From Thiodiazotropha sp050291245 (GTDB lineage: Bacteria > Pseudomonadota > Gammaproteobacteria > Chromatiales > Chromatiaceae), in assembly GCA_050291245.1 (NCBI GenBank), contig JBNKJP010000048.1:1-64000 (forward strand): 64,000 nucleotides of DNA, given 5' to 3'. Shown here in pieces: positions 17,265-26,749 of the stretch. Every line of letters begins with the position of its first letter. Position 1 is the stretch's first letter. The position numbers and the translations under genes were made by a program. A model generated the notes under the pieces. The model did not search any database and was not told the origin of the DNA. It saw only the letters and a list, made by a program, of their open reading frames with translations.

Positions 17265-18502
17265 AGATTCTGCTGTCTCATATAGTCCATCAGGTCGTCG
17301 TAGCCACCGCCCTCATTGGCGAAAAAGACATAGTTACGCGCCGTTTCGAACCAGCTGCGTGTACTGGGTCGAATCTCCTTTTTGGCATCGAGAAGATCCA
17401 TCTGATTTAAGGGCTCCACATCGCCACTTGCAAGGCTGCGCTCCAAGACATGCTCTACAGCGGTATCCACCAGATGCTTCAGATCCGCACCTGAGAATTC
17501 CTTGCATTCGCTAGCGATCCTCTCCAGATCGAGACCACGGCTGGGTTTTCCGCGCAGATGATAGGCGAGTATGGAGCGACGCGCTATCGGGTCAGGAGGG
17601 AACACCGCCACCATCCGATCGAACCGGCCTGGACGCTTGAGCGCGGCGTCCACATCCCAGGGGTGGTTGGTGGCGCCGATGATGTAGAGATTGTTGTTAT
17701 CGCTACCGACACTGTCCATCTCGGCCAGAAGCTGGTTGACTACACCGCGCAGACCGGAAGTTCGCAAGTGGCTGCGTTTCTGTCCGATGGCGTCCAGCTC
17801 ATCGAAGAAGAGCACCGCCGGGGTGTTTCGGCGGGCATTCTCGAACAACTCGTGGAGACGACGCTCGCTTTCACCCAGGTACATATCGAGAATATCGGCC
17901 AGACCAACACTGATGAATCGGGCCCCGAGCTCGCCGGCCAGCGCACGGGCGATGAAGGTTTTGCCGCAACCGGGCGGCCCATAGAGAAGCAGGCCGCCAC
18001 CCACACTCTTGCCATAGGCCGACATCAGCGCCGGATTCTGCAATGGACCGAGAAACGAGAGCTGCAGTCTGCGTTTCACCGCCTCCAAGCCGCCCACGTC
18101 ATCCAGGGTCAGGGCAGGACGTTCGCTCTCCAGGCTCAAATCGCCACTCTCCCGACCACCGACGACACGCAGCTTGATCTCGCCGGTCTTCGCCCGCTCG
18201 GGCCGTATGGTCTGCGCCGGATCGTCGGCGGCCGTCTGCTCGTCGCCAAATGCCGACAGCATGCGCCGGTAACCTGCGACGAGCTTCTCCTCGCCTACTT
18301 GACCGGCAGCCTGCAGAGCTCCCTTGAGTGCGGAGAGATTAGCGGGATCCCTGGAAAGCACATGCTGAAACAGCGTCAATGCCGTTGGCGCCTGTGCGTC
18401 ACTCAGCAACAGCGAGGCGAGATGCAGCGCGATCTCAATATTCTCAGGATCAGCCTCGTGGGCGCTACGAAGGGTGTCGATAACAGAGGGTTTACCGGGC
18501 AT
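17261..18502 (-). CDS. AAA+ ATPase of the FtsH/VCP-like clade, TPR-like N-terminus
   Basis: 413-residue ATPase. Residues ~1-90 are helical TPR-like repeats (IEIALHLASLLLSDAQAPTA); residues ~170-400 are one classical AAA module: Walker A LYGPPGCGKTFIARALAGEL, Walker B AVLFFDELDAIGQ, sensor 1 IIGATNHPWDVD and arginine-finger region KRPGRFDRM. No protease domain or transmembrane segment is present. The ATG at 18502 (MPGKPSVIDTL) with AGGAAG nine bases upstream is preferred over the frame start at 18637. It probably remodels a protein bound through the TPR partner encoded immediately downstream with ATGA overlap. Confidence 0.88.
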   Translation of the reverse strand: MPGKPSVIDTLRSAHEADPENIEIALHLASLLLSDAQAPTALTLFQHVLSRDPANLSALKGALQAAGQVGEEKLVAGYRRMLSAFGDEQTAADDPAQTIRPERAKTGEIKLRVVGGRESGDLSLESERPALTLDDVGGLEAVKRRLQLSFLGPLQNPALMSAYGKSVGGGLLLYGPPGCGKTFIARALAGELGARFISVGLADILDMYLGESERRLHELFENARRNTPAVLFFDELDAIGQKRSHLRTSGLRGVVNQLLAEMDSVGSDNNNLYIIGATNHPWDVDAALKRPGRFDRMVAVFPPDPIARRSILAYHLRGKPSRGLDLERIASECKEFSGADLKHLVDTAVEHVLERSLASGDVEPLNQMDLLDAKKEIRPSTRSWFETARNYVFFANEGGGYDDLMDYMRQQNL

Positions 18503-18786
18503 GGGAGTCAGCTTCCTGGCTTGAGTTGACAGCGAGCGCCAATTATATAGCGGATTTGCCGGACCTGCCCATATCGAAGTCCGCCCCCCTTCGAAACCTG
18601 CCACCCCGATAATCCGACCACACCTATCAACTTTCATTTATAAAAATCTTAAAGCGTGACCTGGATTCACCTTTTCATGAAATTACATCTTAGAAAACGC
18701 GACGTTTTGTAAGGTACACTTTTGACGAAATCCAGGATTATCGGCTAGCCCAGGTTCCACCGCATTTGTTGTTTGGAGCGGTGGTT

Positions 18787-20158
18787 ATGACAATTGATAT
18801 TCGGCACATTTCCCTACCATCCATTTTTGCCCTATCAATCATACTCGGCGCATCACCCGCCCATTCCGCTCCTAACGCAACAAAGCAGATCGATCTACAG
18901 GCAGTCGCTGGCAGCTCTGAAATCAAGCGGACATGGACCCTGAGCAATATTGTTCCGAGCGCACAGGAGATCTACCGCGACACCGACCCCAACCCTCGGG
19001 GACGCGTCAGAATCGGTTACACGCGAAATAGGTCCGAGTACTCAGACACGATTGCGACGGCCGGACAGACCCACGATTACTGAACCAAAGCCACAGAGTC
19101 CGATTGGGGCGTCACCCATTCTGCGGTGGCCTCCGCCGCCATCCCGGTCGCAACCACGGAGCCGACCCCGACCCCGACGGTTGACAACATCGCGCCTCTG
19201 TCCACTGCCAGCACCACCTATGTCTCCCCTTGGGAAACCCTGAGCGCCGTCAACGACAACAGCAACCCTTCGAATTCCAATAACAAGTTCAGCGGAGCCT
19301 ATGGCAACTGGTACAACCCGAACTCCACGCAGTGGGTTCAGTACGACTGGCCCCAGCATTACACATTGTCATCTACCGACGCCTACTGGTTCGATGACAA
19401 TGCGGGGGCTATAACCCCGGCAAACGCCTATTTTGTGTACTGGAGCGGGAGCAGCTGGGTCAATGCCGGAAATCTCCCATTGGCGAAAGACGCCTTTAAC
19501 AGCTTGCAACTTAGCGACATTGTCACCAACCTCGTAAGGGTGTCGATACTCACATGCTGGAATGGCGTGTGTATGGCACCGCGAGCGATGCTCCTGACCC
19601 TGTCACACCACCGACGACGCCCCCCACCACAGATAACGGAACCTGCACAGGTCCCATTGCCGGAACACTGGGAACTAATCCGATCTTGCCCGGCATCTAC
19701 ACCACGGATTCCGCCATACTGGTGAATGACTGCACCTTCTACATCATCGCCGGGCACGACGAGGGAACTACCGGCTTTTACATGAGGGATTGGTACGTAC
19801 GCTCTTCCACCGATATGGCGAACTGGACCGATAACGGCGGTCCGAAATTGCCTCTGGATCTGTTCAGCTTGACCGATGCCAACGCCTGGGCGAGCAAATG
19901 GTCGAGCGCGACGGCAAATTCTACTGGTATGTTCCCGTCAACCAACGGGGAAGCGGCACGGCAATTGGTGCCGCTGTTGCAGATAGCCCGCTCGGTCCCC
20001 ATCGCGACGCCATCGGTGCGCCGCCAATCAACGATGCCATTGAAATGCAGGGATTCAACTTTACCCAGGACTACCCGATCGTTTACACCATCGACCCGAC
20101 GGTATTTGTCGACGATGATGGACAGGCCTACCTCAGCTTTGAAATTGACTATAACTGA
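18787..20158 (+). pseudogene. Broken GH43-type glycosidase with Fn3-like and discoidin-like modules
   Basis: Pieces of one secreted glycosidase in several frames. A signal peptide (MTIDIRHISLPSIFALSIIL) and an Fn3-like module (TWTLSNIVPSAQEIYRD) run to an in-frame TGA at 19081-19083; the same frame continues TKATESDW..., so the codon was probably TGG (Trp). A discoidin-like module follows (GAYGNWYNPNSTQWVQYDWP). Near 19545 the frame changes, going on as MLEWRVYG and GTNPILPGIYTTDSAILVND, the start of a GH43 five-blade domain. Near 19897 a one-base loss shifts it again to MVERDGKFYWYVPVNQRGSG and TIDPTVFVDDDGQAYL. The gene stops at 20158, far short of a full catalytic domain. It is dead. Confidence 0.8.
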
Positions 20159-20159
20159 C

Positions 20160-20216
20160 GGCGCACTCAGTGACTCGTCCATCATACAAGTGCCGGTCAA
20201 GCCCTGTTTCTGACAC
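20160..20216 (+). pseudogene. Short remnant of an Ig/PKD-like or cadherin-like repeat
   Basis: In a frame different from the preceding GH43 fragment, LTITDGALSDSSIIQVPVKP resembles the last strands of bacterial PKD/cadherin-like repeats (motif T-x-T-D-G-x-L-S-D). It ends at a stop at about 20214-20216. It suggests that a deletion joined a fragment of another extracellular gene to the glycosidase remnant. The match is by eye and short. Confidence 0.3.
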
Positions 20217-20267
20217 TGCCTCACCCACAATCGCCTCCAGAACCCCTCAGTCCGGAGAAAGCGGCAT

Positions 20268-21055
20268 CAGTACCACGACAGCGAAATCGACAAGCATACG
20301 TCAAGAGTGGCTTGCCAAACCTGTCACATACCTGAGTTTGCCAAGCACGCCAGTGACTCTGCGTCATCGGAGGCCACCGAAATCGACCGCAGCTGGCTGG
20401 ACGGCACGAACAGCCCTGCACCACCGGATTATCCGATATTAACCCTGCAGAACAAGCTGACCCCCACCTATCGGCACTGGAATCGGTACACAGACAACTA
20501 CAATCTGGGCGAAACGATCTATCGCGACCAACAGACAGGGACCTATCAAACAAGCGTGCCACAAGGCGCCGTGGATGATCAGGAGAGCAAGCTTTATTCC
20601 TTCAAATACAAAACGTCGGACTATCCTCTGAACAGCAACAGCAGCATGTTGATTCCATTGGATACACGTGTCTTTTTGACACGGCAAACGCGGATGAAGC
20701 CGCGATCGCCGGCTTGGAGAACAGGGTCGATACGCAACTAGCAGGCTTCGGCTTGAGCGATAGCTATGAGAGGGTTACCACGGATACCTTTCAACTGCTT
20801 AATCACCAGGTCGCACCAAAGGAGGAGGCTCTGAGCTGCGAATCTTGCCATTTGAATGCGACCCGGATCGATCTACAGGGCGCACTCGAGTACGCGCCCA
20901 ATGATCACAGCAGCGAGACCTGCTCAACAGGCTGTCATGGAGCAGGTCTTGCTCATGCGTGTACGTTCGGACAGTTCGAGGACTTCAAGCTGTTCCATGC
21001 ATCACATAGCAGCACAGGTTCGCCTTGCATTGATTGTCACAGCTTCACCCGCTAG
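20268..21055 (+). pseudogene. Broken multihaem c-type cytochrome
   Basis: Haem-binding motifs are visible: CQTCH (near 20310), CESCH (near 20840), the longer CSTGCH (near 20925) and CIDCH (near 21030). The first frame (20307-20741) contains HRNWY-like cytochrome spacer sequence and ends abnormally; the second (20714-21055) carries on with GFGLSDSYERVTTDTF and LNHQVAPKEEALSCESCH. A frameshift near 20680 separates them, and the N-terminus with signal peptide is missing. Spacing recalls octahaem tetrathionate-reductase or hydroxylamine-oxidoreductase relatives, but the family is not certain. The fragment is not expected to give a functional cytochrome. Confidence 0.72.
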
Positions 21056-21107
21056 TACGGATTAATTAACCCGGCAACTAAATATTCAGCATTCATGGCT
21101 TCAAGCC

Positions 21108-21137
21108 TGCCCTTGAGCAAGGTGTATCTCAAGGGCA
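21108..21137. terminator. Hairpin in the region between cytochrome remnant and V4R-like gene
   Basis: TGCCCTTGAG (21108-21117) pairs perfectly with CTCAAGGGCA (21128-21137) around a 10-base loop. It is between the plus-strand cytochrome remnant and the minus-strand gene ending at 21315, so it could end transcription from either side. No U-tract follows. The surrounding 260 bases contain no gene. Confidence 0.4.
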
Positions 21138-21314
21138 CTTCCCATGGGTGTGACTCGCACGCAATAGCCAGGTCCTTGCAAAAGCCGCAACGCAGAGAAG
21201 CGCAGGCTTGAAACCCCGCACAGATTGAATTCAAAAAGACAGGTCGATAACTCCCGGCGAGTGGGGCGGCCAAGAATGTCAACAGACCTTTGAAACCGTA
21301 GAGCACTGTGCTGA

Positions 21315-22079
21315 CTAACTGTCGGCGAATTCGTACTGGCAGCATTCCGCACCCTTCGCTTCGCAGGAATGTTTTTCGATCCGGCATACCCCTTGATCGG
21401 CTGCGCCAAGCAGTCCGTTCAGCGTACCGAGCAGAAAATGACAGGAGATTTCCTGGGGCTTTTTGGGTTTGATGTTGATCTTCGAGAGCGTAACGTTGAG
21501 TACATGCTCCTGCAGCTCTACTTTGGCCATTGGCGAGATAGCCGGCAGGATGAGGCGATTCAGTGCATCGGGCAGATCCTTCACCGATGACGTGAGCTTC
21601 TGCTGCTTGTAGAGATGCAGGCCGAAGCTGTAGCCGAGCTGTTTGGCCCTCACTGGCCGCTCCTCACTGGGAATCGAACTCATGATTTCGTAAAAGCGCC
21701 CACCCAGATTCGGGTAGCGACTCAAAAGCGAGAAGACGAGCATGCGGTCACGTATCTCTGTGTCGCCTGCTTCTGGAGCAACCTCCTGTTTGGGTTGCGA
21801 TTCATTACTCTCTTCCACCGCATTGGCAGCCCTGGCACTCTGTTGCACATATTTATCAAAAGATAGAATACCGTGAACGGGCCGGAGCTGATCGATGATG
21901 CGCTGCTCGGAGACTTCCGGACCGTCCAGCTCAAGAATAAGATATCGCGCATCCACATAGGGCGTCTTTTTAAGGGTTCTCTGAGTACAAACCAACCCCA
22001 GCAGCTTGAGTTGGTTAACCACCCTCAACTGAATGCCGGGCGCGGATGCTATTTGTAGAATCAACTCGCTAGCCACCAC
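21315..22079 (-). CDS. V4R-like domain protein, unknown function
   Basis: 254 residues, GTG start at 22079 with AAGGAG seven bases upstream. Residues ~1-75 look like an ACT-like small alpha/beta domain (LQIASAPGIQLRVVNQLKLL, ending in ILSFDKYVQ). A charged linker follows. The C-terminal ~150 residues resemble the V4R (4-vinyl reductase/XylR-N-like) ligand-binding fold, finishing with CHFLLGTLNGLLGAADQGVC and SCEAKGAECCQYEF, where clustered cysteines could bind a metal. V4R proteins often sense or deliver small molecules in c-type or chlorophyll-type pathways and in transcription control. No helix-turn-helix is seen, so the role here is unknown. Confidence 0.65.
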   Translation of the reverse strand: MVASELILQIASAPGIQLRVVNQLKLLGLVCTQRTLKKTPYVDARYLILELDGPEVSEQRIIDQLRPVHGILSFDKYVQQSARAANAVEESNESQPKQEVAPEAGDTEIRDRMLVFSLLSRYPNLGGRFYEIMSSIPSEERPVRAKQLGYSFGLHLYKQQKLTSSVKDLPDALNRLILPAISPMAKVELQEHVLNVTLSKINIKPKKPQEISCHFLLGTLNGLLGAADQGVCRIEKHSCEAKGAECCQYEFADS

Positions 22080-23140
22080 TATTCTCCTTCTGACTCCTTA
22101 AGCCGCCTGTCGGAGGCAAGCCATTAGTGAACCTTATAGGCCAATAATACACATCTTGCCCACTTATGGAAGCAGCCGGCAAGCGACTGCTGCTTCATAC
22201 AAATGGACACCAAGCTCCGCTAGGCAGGGGATTCAATGCTAAGTCTTGAACAACAGATCTACCTGTCTGGATGTTTCGCGCTCTCTGCTATCAACCCCGT
22301 TACTGCTGCCAACACCACTCGGGATCGCCGGTTTTCATCACTTCAGGGGGGCATGGTAGTGGTTCGATTGCTCTCCAATAGCGCCACGCAACCTCGTGCC
22401 CAGACGCAGGCCGCCCCGCCTGGTTTCGGCATAAGCATGGGAGCTGAAGTCTGTAAAGCGAATGAAGCGTCCGCAACAGCCCCCCCCCTTTGGATCTGCT
22501 GCCAGGCAGCACCAGCCATCTTATCGTATCCTTGCAATGACACATTTCGATCCAGGATGGAGGCGCCAGCGACCCTATACGCTCCACGGCGCTATTCCTG
22601 TACCTTTTCAGAGACTTGGGACAGTCTACCAGCAGTATGATTGTCTCTGCAAAGGGCGGGGGTCGCCATCACCCTGAAAATGGGGTCGGCGGCAGGGAAG
22701 CGAAAGCATTGCCTCCTGCCCCCCATCCACATATTTCCTTATGCTGCGAATGGCACTGACTTAAGCGAAAGGGGACCGAAATTTCGGTGCGGCTTGCCGC
22801 ACCGAATTACAGGCAAATATGTGAACAAAACCCACGCCATTGCCTTAACTAAGCGCCATTCCCTTATGATGCCATTTTCTTGAGAAAATGTGCGTATACA
22901 TATTCGAATTCATCGACTATACATTGGCTGATGGAGACCCATGTCGCGACAGTTTGAGTGGGAGGGTGTCAGCATCAGGGGGCTTACCCCATTGCGCAGT
23001 CAGTCATACTTGGTGATGAAAAAGTTTCATCCCGGTTGAAGCGCCTGGGTGAACCGGGGACATTTCAACTGTCGCCACGAATAAGGGAACGTTGAGAGGC
23101 GTTGGTGCATCTCGTCTATAAGGAATTTAGGAAAACGACA
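22080..23140. other. About 1 kb of intergenic DNA upstream of the GH31 gene
   Basis: No gene with a credible start and family resemblance is seen. Competing frames on both strands (for example 22236-22640 plus and 22300-22587 minus) lack ribosome sites and look like noise or old remnants. A palindrome GGTGCGGCTTGCCGCACC (22786-22803) repeats the one at 2133-2150. AT-rich sequence from about 22880 likely contains the promoter of the GH31 gene. Confidence 0.5.
22786..22803. repeat. Dispersed short palindrome, second copy
   Basis: GGTGCGGCTTGCCGCACC is an exact palindrome-like hairpin differing by one loop base from the copy at 2133-2150. Both are intergenic and followed by GAA. Likely a REP-like unit. 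Confidence 0.6.
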
Positions 23141-26100
23141 ATGATACTCCGCTCACCCGCTTACGCTATTGCAATTTTCGTTCTGCTGGTCGTGCCGGCA
23201 TCAACCTCCGCTGAAATCAAACGTCTCAAGTTCAACACGCCATCGGCCTATCTCGCCATTGAAGTTCTCGATGACGATCTGATCCATTTCGAGGCCTCGG
23301 CGCTGGGCTCCGGCCCAATGCCCGACGATTCCCTCTACACCTCGCCCATGGTGGAGAAGCATGACTATTCCGGCCCCTCCTCTTTCACACAGTCGGGCAA
23401 TGTCATAGAAACGGCGGATATCCGCCTCGACATTGATGCAGAGAATCTCTGCGCTACGGTTCGTGACAGACACAGAGGCAATGCACTGCTGACGACCTTC
23501 TGCCCGGTAGCGCTTGATCAACCTTTCAAGGGCCTGGATATCGACCCCTCGTCCATCACAGAGGTCTATGGACTGGGGCAGAGGTTCATGCGTCCGGGCG
23601 ATCCGAACGGCGACTGGATCGAGTTGGGCGTGCGCGAAGGCGAGACACTGGGCAATGGCTTTCCAGGCTTTGAGCACGCGGCGGTAGGCAATGTGCAGAT
23701 CCCCGTCTACTACGCCGTCGGTACCAACGGATTGAACTACGCCCTCTTCATGGACAATGTCTACAAGCAGCGCTGGGATTTCACGGTCAACTGGTGGCAG
23801 GCCCGTATGTTCGGCGATCAGTTGCGGTGGTATGTAATGACGGGCCCTGATCTCCCGGACCTGCGTGCGGACTATATAGAGTTGAGCGGAAAGCCACCCG
23901 TACCACCGAAAAAGGCGTTCGGTCTCTGGGTCTCCGAATTCGGATACGACAATTTCGAACAGATCGAAAGCCTGCTCGCGGGGTTGCGCGCCAATGACTT
24001 TCCCGTTGACGGCTTTGTGCTTGACCTCAACTGGTTTGGCGGTGTCGTGCTCAACGATCCTGCAAAGAGCACCATGGGCCGCATCGATTGGGATGAAGAC
24101 CAGACACCGCTGCTGGCCGCCAACGCCTATTCATTCAGGAATCCAGAGACCAGAATCGCCGAACTTCAAGCCGATCACATTGGCCTGGTGGCGATCGAGG
24201 AGTCATATCTCTCAAACACCACCGATACCTACACCCAGATGCCGGTCGACCTGACAGCCTTCAAGCGCAGCCATGGAGTCTGCGATCCGGGCAATCAGAA
24301 TGAAGCCGAGAAGGATGTCACGGGATTCTGGGGACGCGGCCGGATGATCGATTGGTCGGACCCGGCCGCGGGCCAGTGGGTCCACGATCATCGCCGCTTC
24401 CCCAACCTCAGCCAGATGGGTGTCACCGGCCACTGGACCGACCTGGGAGAACCCGAGAATTTCAGGGGCGACGCCTGTTACGAAGGCGTCGAGACCACGG
24501 CCCAGGGCCCCAAGAACGAACACAGCGATATCCACAACCTCTACAATCTGCTTTGGAACCAGTCGATCTGGGACGGCTATCGCGATAAACAGGGGCAGAC
24601 CAACGCCCTTGGCGTAACCAACCCACGCCCCTTCATCATGACGCGCTCCGGTGCCGGCGGTACCCAGAGGACAGGAGCCGCCATGTGGTCAGGCGACATC
24701 GCGAGCAATCTTGAATCCCTGGCGACCCATGCCAATGCACAGCTGCACATGTCATTCTCGGGCGTTGACTATTACGGCGCGGACACGGGCGGCTTTCGCA
24801 GGGAGACCATGCCCTACAACGACAAACAGGGTGGCTACCGTGGATACGAAGATGAGCTCTACACCCAGTGGTTCGCCTACGCCGCCTGGTTCGACACCCC
24901 GGTACGTCCGCACACCGATAATGAATTCGTTAAAGTCGCTCACCCTTATGCGACAGCGCCCCATCTGGTCGGACACATGCCCAGCAATCGAGCCAACATC
25001 CGCCAGCGCTACGAACTGATCCCCTACTACTACAGTCTTGCCCATCTCGCCCACGAGACAGGCGAGGCGTTGGTGCCGCCACCGGTGCTGAACTTCCAGA
25101 ACGACCGCAAACTCGCCGGCATCGGCCATCAGAAGATGATCGGCCGGGATATCATGGTGGGCATGGTCGCGCGCCACGGGGAATATGCACGCGACCTCTA
25201 TCTGCCCGCGGGTCGCTGGGCGAACTATCACAGCAATGAATGGATCGAAAGCGAGGGAGAAACGTTCACTGGCCTGCCAGTCTATCGTGGAGGCGTGCTG
25301 CGTCTGCCCGCCTTCGTACGCGCCGGAGCCATTCTGCCAAAGATGGCAGTAAATTCAGCAACCGAAGATGCATACGGAAACCGTAAAGACGGCAGGGCTC
25401 CCGACACCGATTTCATCGTGCGCGTGTATGCCGATACGACCACATCAAGTTTCACTGTTTTCGAGGACGATGGAATGACACTGCAGTACGATGTCGATGG
25501 GCATCCCTATTATCATCACCGCGAGACCAATGTGAGACAACATCAGACCGATGCGGACACTGTTATTGTCACGATTGACCCTGCCAGCGACATCAATGGC
25601 TCGGGGCCCTATCCAGGTGCGGTATCTGATCGGCACACTATTGTTGAACTGGTGGTTGATGGCGAGCGTGCAACAGGCGTAAACCTGAATGGCGCCTCCC
25701 TGATAAGGTGGTCTGATGTGGAAACCTTGCAGGCAGCCCCAAGTGGATGGACCCAGGCCGGAAACAACCTCATCTTTGCCAAGGGTCCGTCGATGTCGGT
25801 AGAATCCACTACCAAGACTTTCACCTTCACACTGGAGCCGGCACCCCGGACGACCTCGGTCAACTTCATCTGTGACAACGGCTTTACCTCGCCAGGCCAG
25901 AGCATTTACGCAGTAGGGAGTATTCCTGCGCTGGGCTCCTGGGAACCATCCAAGGCGATCCGTCTGTCCCCGAGTATTTATTGGCAGTACATCTATGATC
26001 CACCCGCAGGGCACTCCGGCCCAGGACCCTCGAGCCCTGTCTGGACCGGCGTGGTATCCAGCCTCGCATCCGAGCCCCGTTTCGAGTGGAAGTGCATTCG

Positions 26101-26209
26101 TCGCTATGAGGATGGCAGCGGAGGCGTTTCCTGGCAACCAGGCGACAACACAACCTTCACTTCAGAGCAGCAATCCGGCTATGCTGGAGCCACATACGGC
26201 AGGATGTGA
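23141..26209 (+). CDS. Secreted GH31 alpha-glucosidase with C-terminal CBM20
   Basis: 1022-residue exported glycosidase. A signal peptide (IAIFVLLVVPASTSA-EIK) starts at the ATG at 23141, which has AGGAAA nine bases upstream; the frame start at 23102 would bury it. An N-terminal beta domain precedes the GH31 barrel, with the nucleophile region GVTGHWTDLGEPENF and acid/base region RSGAGGTQRTGAAMWSGDI. A beta-sandwich domain follows, then from about residue 900 a CBM20 starch-binding module (VNFICDNGFTSPGQSIYAVG, LGSWEPSKAIRLSP). It should cleave terminal alpha-glucosyl units from starch- or glycogen-like polymers outside the cytoplasm. No sugar transporter or regulator is adjacent. Confidence 0.92.
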   Translation: MILRSPAYAIAIFVLLVVPASTSAEIKRLKFNTPSAYLAIEVLDDDLIHFEASALGSGPMPDDSLYTSPMVEKHDYSGPSSFTQSGNVIETADIRLDIDAENLCATVRDRHRGNALLTTFCPVALDQPFKGLDIDPSSITEVYGLGQRFMRPGDPNGDWIELGVREGETLGNGFPGFEHAAVGNVQIPVYYAVGTNGLNYALFMDNVYKQRWDFTVNWWQARMFGDQLRWYVMTGPDLPDLRADYIELSGKPPVPPKKAFGLWVSEFGYDNFEQIESLLAGLRANDFPVDGFVLDLNWFGGVVLNDPAKSTMGRIDWDEDQTPLLAANAYSFRNPETRIAELQADHIGLVAIEESYLSNTTDTYTQMPVDLTAFKRSHGVCDPGNQNEAEKDVTGFWGRGRMIDWSDPAAGQWVHDHRRFPNLSQMGVTGHWTDLGEPENFRGDACYEGVETTAQGPKNEHSDIHNLYNLLWNQSIWDGYRDKQGQTNALGVTNPRPFIMTRSGAGGTQRTGAAMWSGDIASNLESLATHANAQLHMSFSGVDYYGADTGGFRRETMPYNDKQGGYRGYEDELYTQWFAYAAWFDTPVRPHTDNEFVKVAHPYATAPHLVGHMPSNRANIRQRYELIPYYYSLAHLAHETGEALVPPPVLNFQNDRKLAGIGHQKMIGRDIMVGMVARHGEYARDLYLPAGRWANYHSNEWIESEGETFTGLPVYRGGVLRLPAFVRAGAILPKMAVNSATEDAYGNRKDGRAPDTDFIVRVYADTTTSSFTVFEDDGMTLQYDVDGHPYYHHRETNVRQHQTDADTVIVTIDPASDINGSGPYPGAVSDRHTIVELVVDGERATGVNLNGASLIRWSDVETLQAAPSGWTQAGNNLIFAKGPSMSVESTTKTFTFTLEPAPRTTSVNFICDNGFTSPGQSIYAVGSIPALGSWEPSKAIRLSPSIYWQYIYDPPAGHSGPGPSSPVWTGVVSSLASEPRFEWKCIRRYEDGSGGVSWQPGDNTTFTSEQQSGYAGATYGRM

Positions 26210-26749
26210 TACGAGAAACGGAGCGTTCGGATTACTGACTGAAAACGCTACTGAATCGCTTCAGATCCATCAGATTCTCCAGGCATATTATTGTGCACTA
26301 ATGTCCGTATATTTAATTTCGCGCTCTCTGTCTGCGCGACAAATATGCAAGTGCTTGAGTAAATTGCTAACATTCATAGGACGAAGGGATTATCGCGATA
26401 GATTGAAAGAGGCCACCACCCTTTTCAGATATGTTCCTGATTAACTCCAGGAGCAATCCGTCTCCAAAGCCAACAATCCGGCATACAGCCGCCAAATTCA
26501 CAGCCAACACGACATAAAGAGTAAACATTGGAGGGCACTCGATGTCTATGCCGACGCGCAGATGCTCTCAAATGACAATGATCAGAAAGAGTGTGGCTCA
26601 ATACCGCATCAACAAATAGCAAGCGCAGCAAGTCGTGACGCATTAATGTCGAGCTGCCGTTGCCTGCCGATCAAATCGCTTTTACACGCAAGCTGACATC
26701 ACAATACAGGATTATTTGGTAGCGCAGGCACAGCACACACAGCAATTCA
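26210..26749. other. Intergenic stretch between convergent genes, nothing recognised
   Basis: 540 bases of lower G+C than the flanking GH31 gene, between it and the convergent GGDEF/EAL-like gene. Frames are short and without ribosome sites. No strong hairpin or repeat was noticed. Confidence 0.5.

Noticed and set aside
22236..22640. 134-codon plus-strand frame and competing minus-strand frames in the 22-23 kb gap
   Set aside because: No ribosome site, no domain resemblance, and equally long frames on the other strand.
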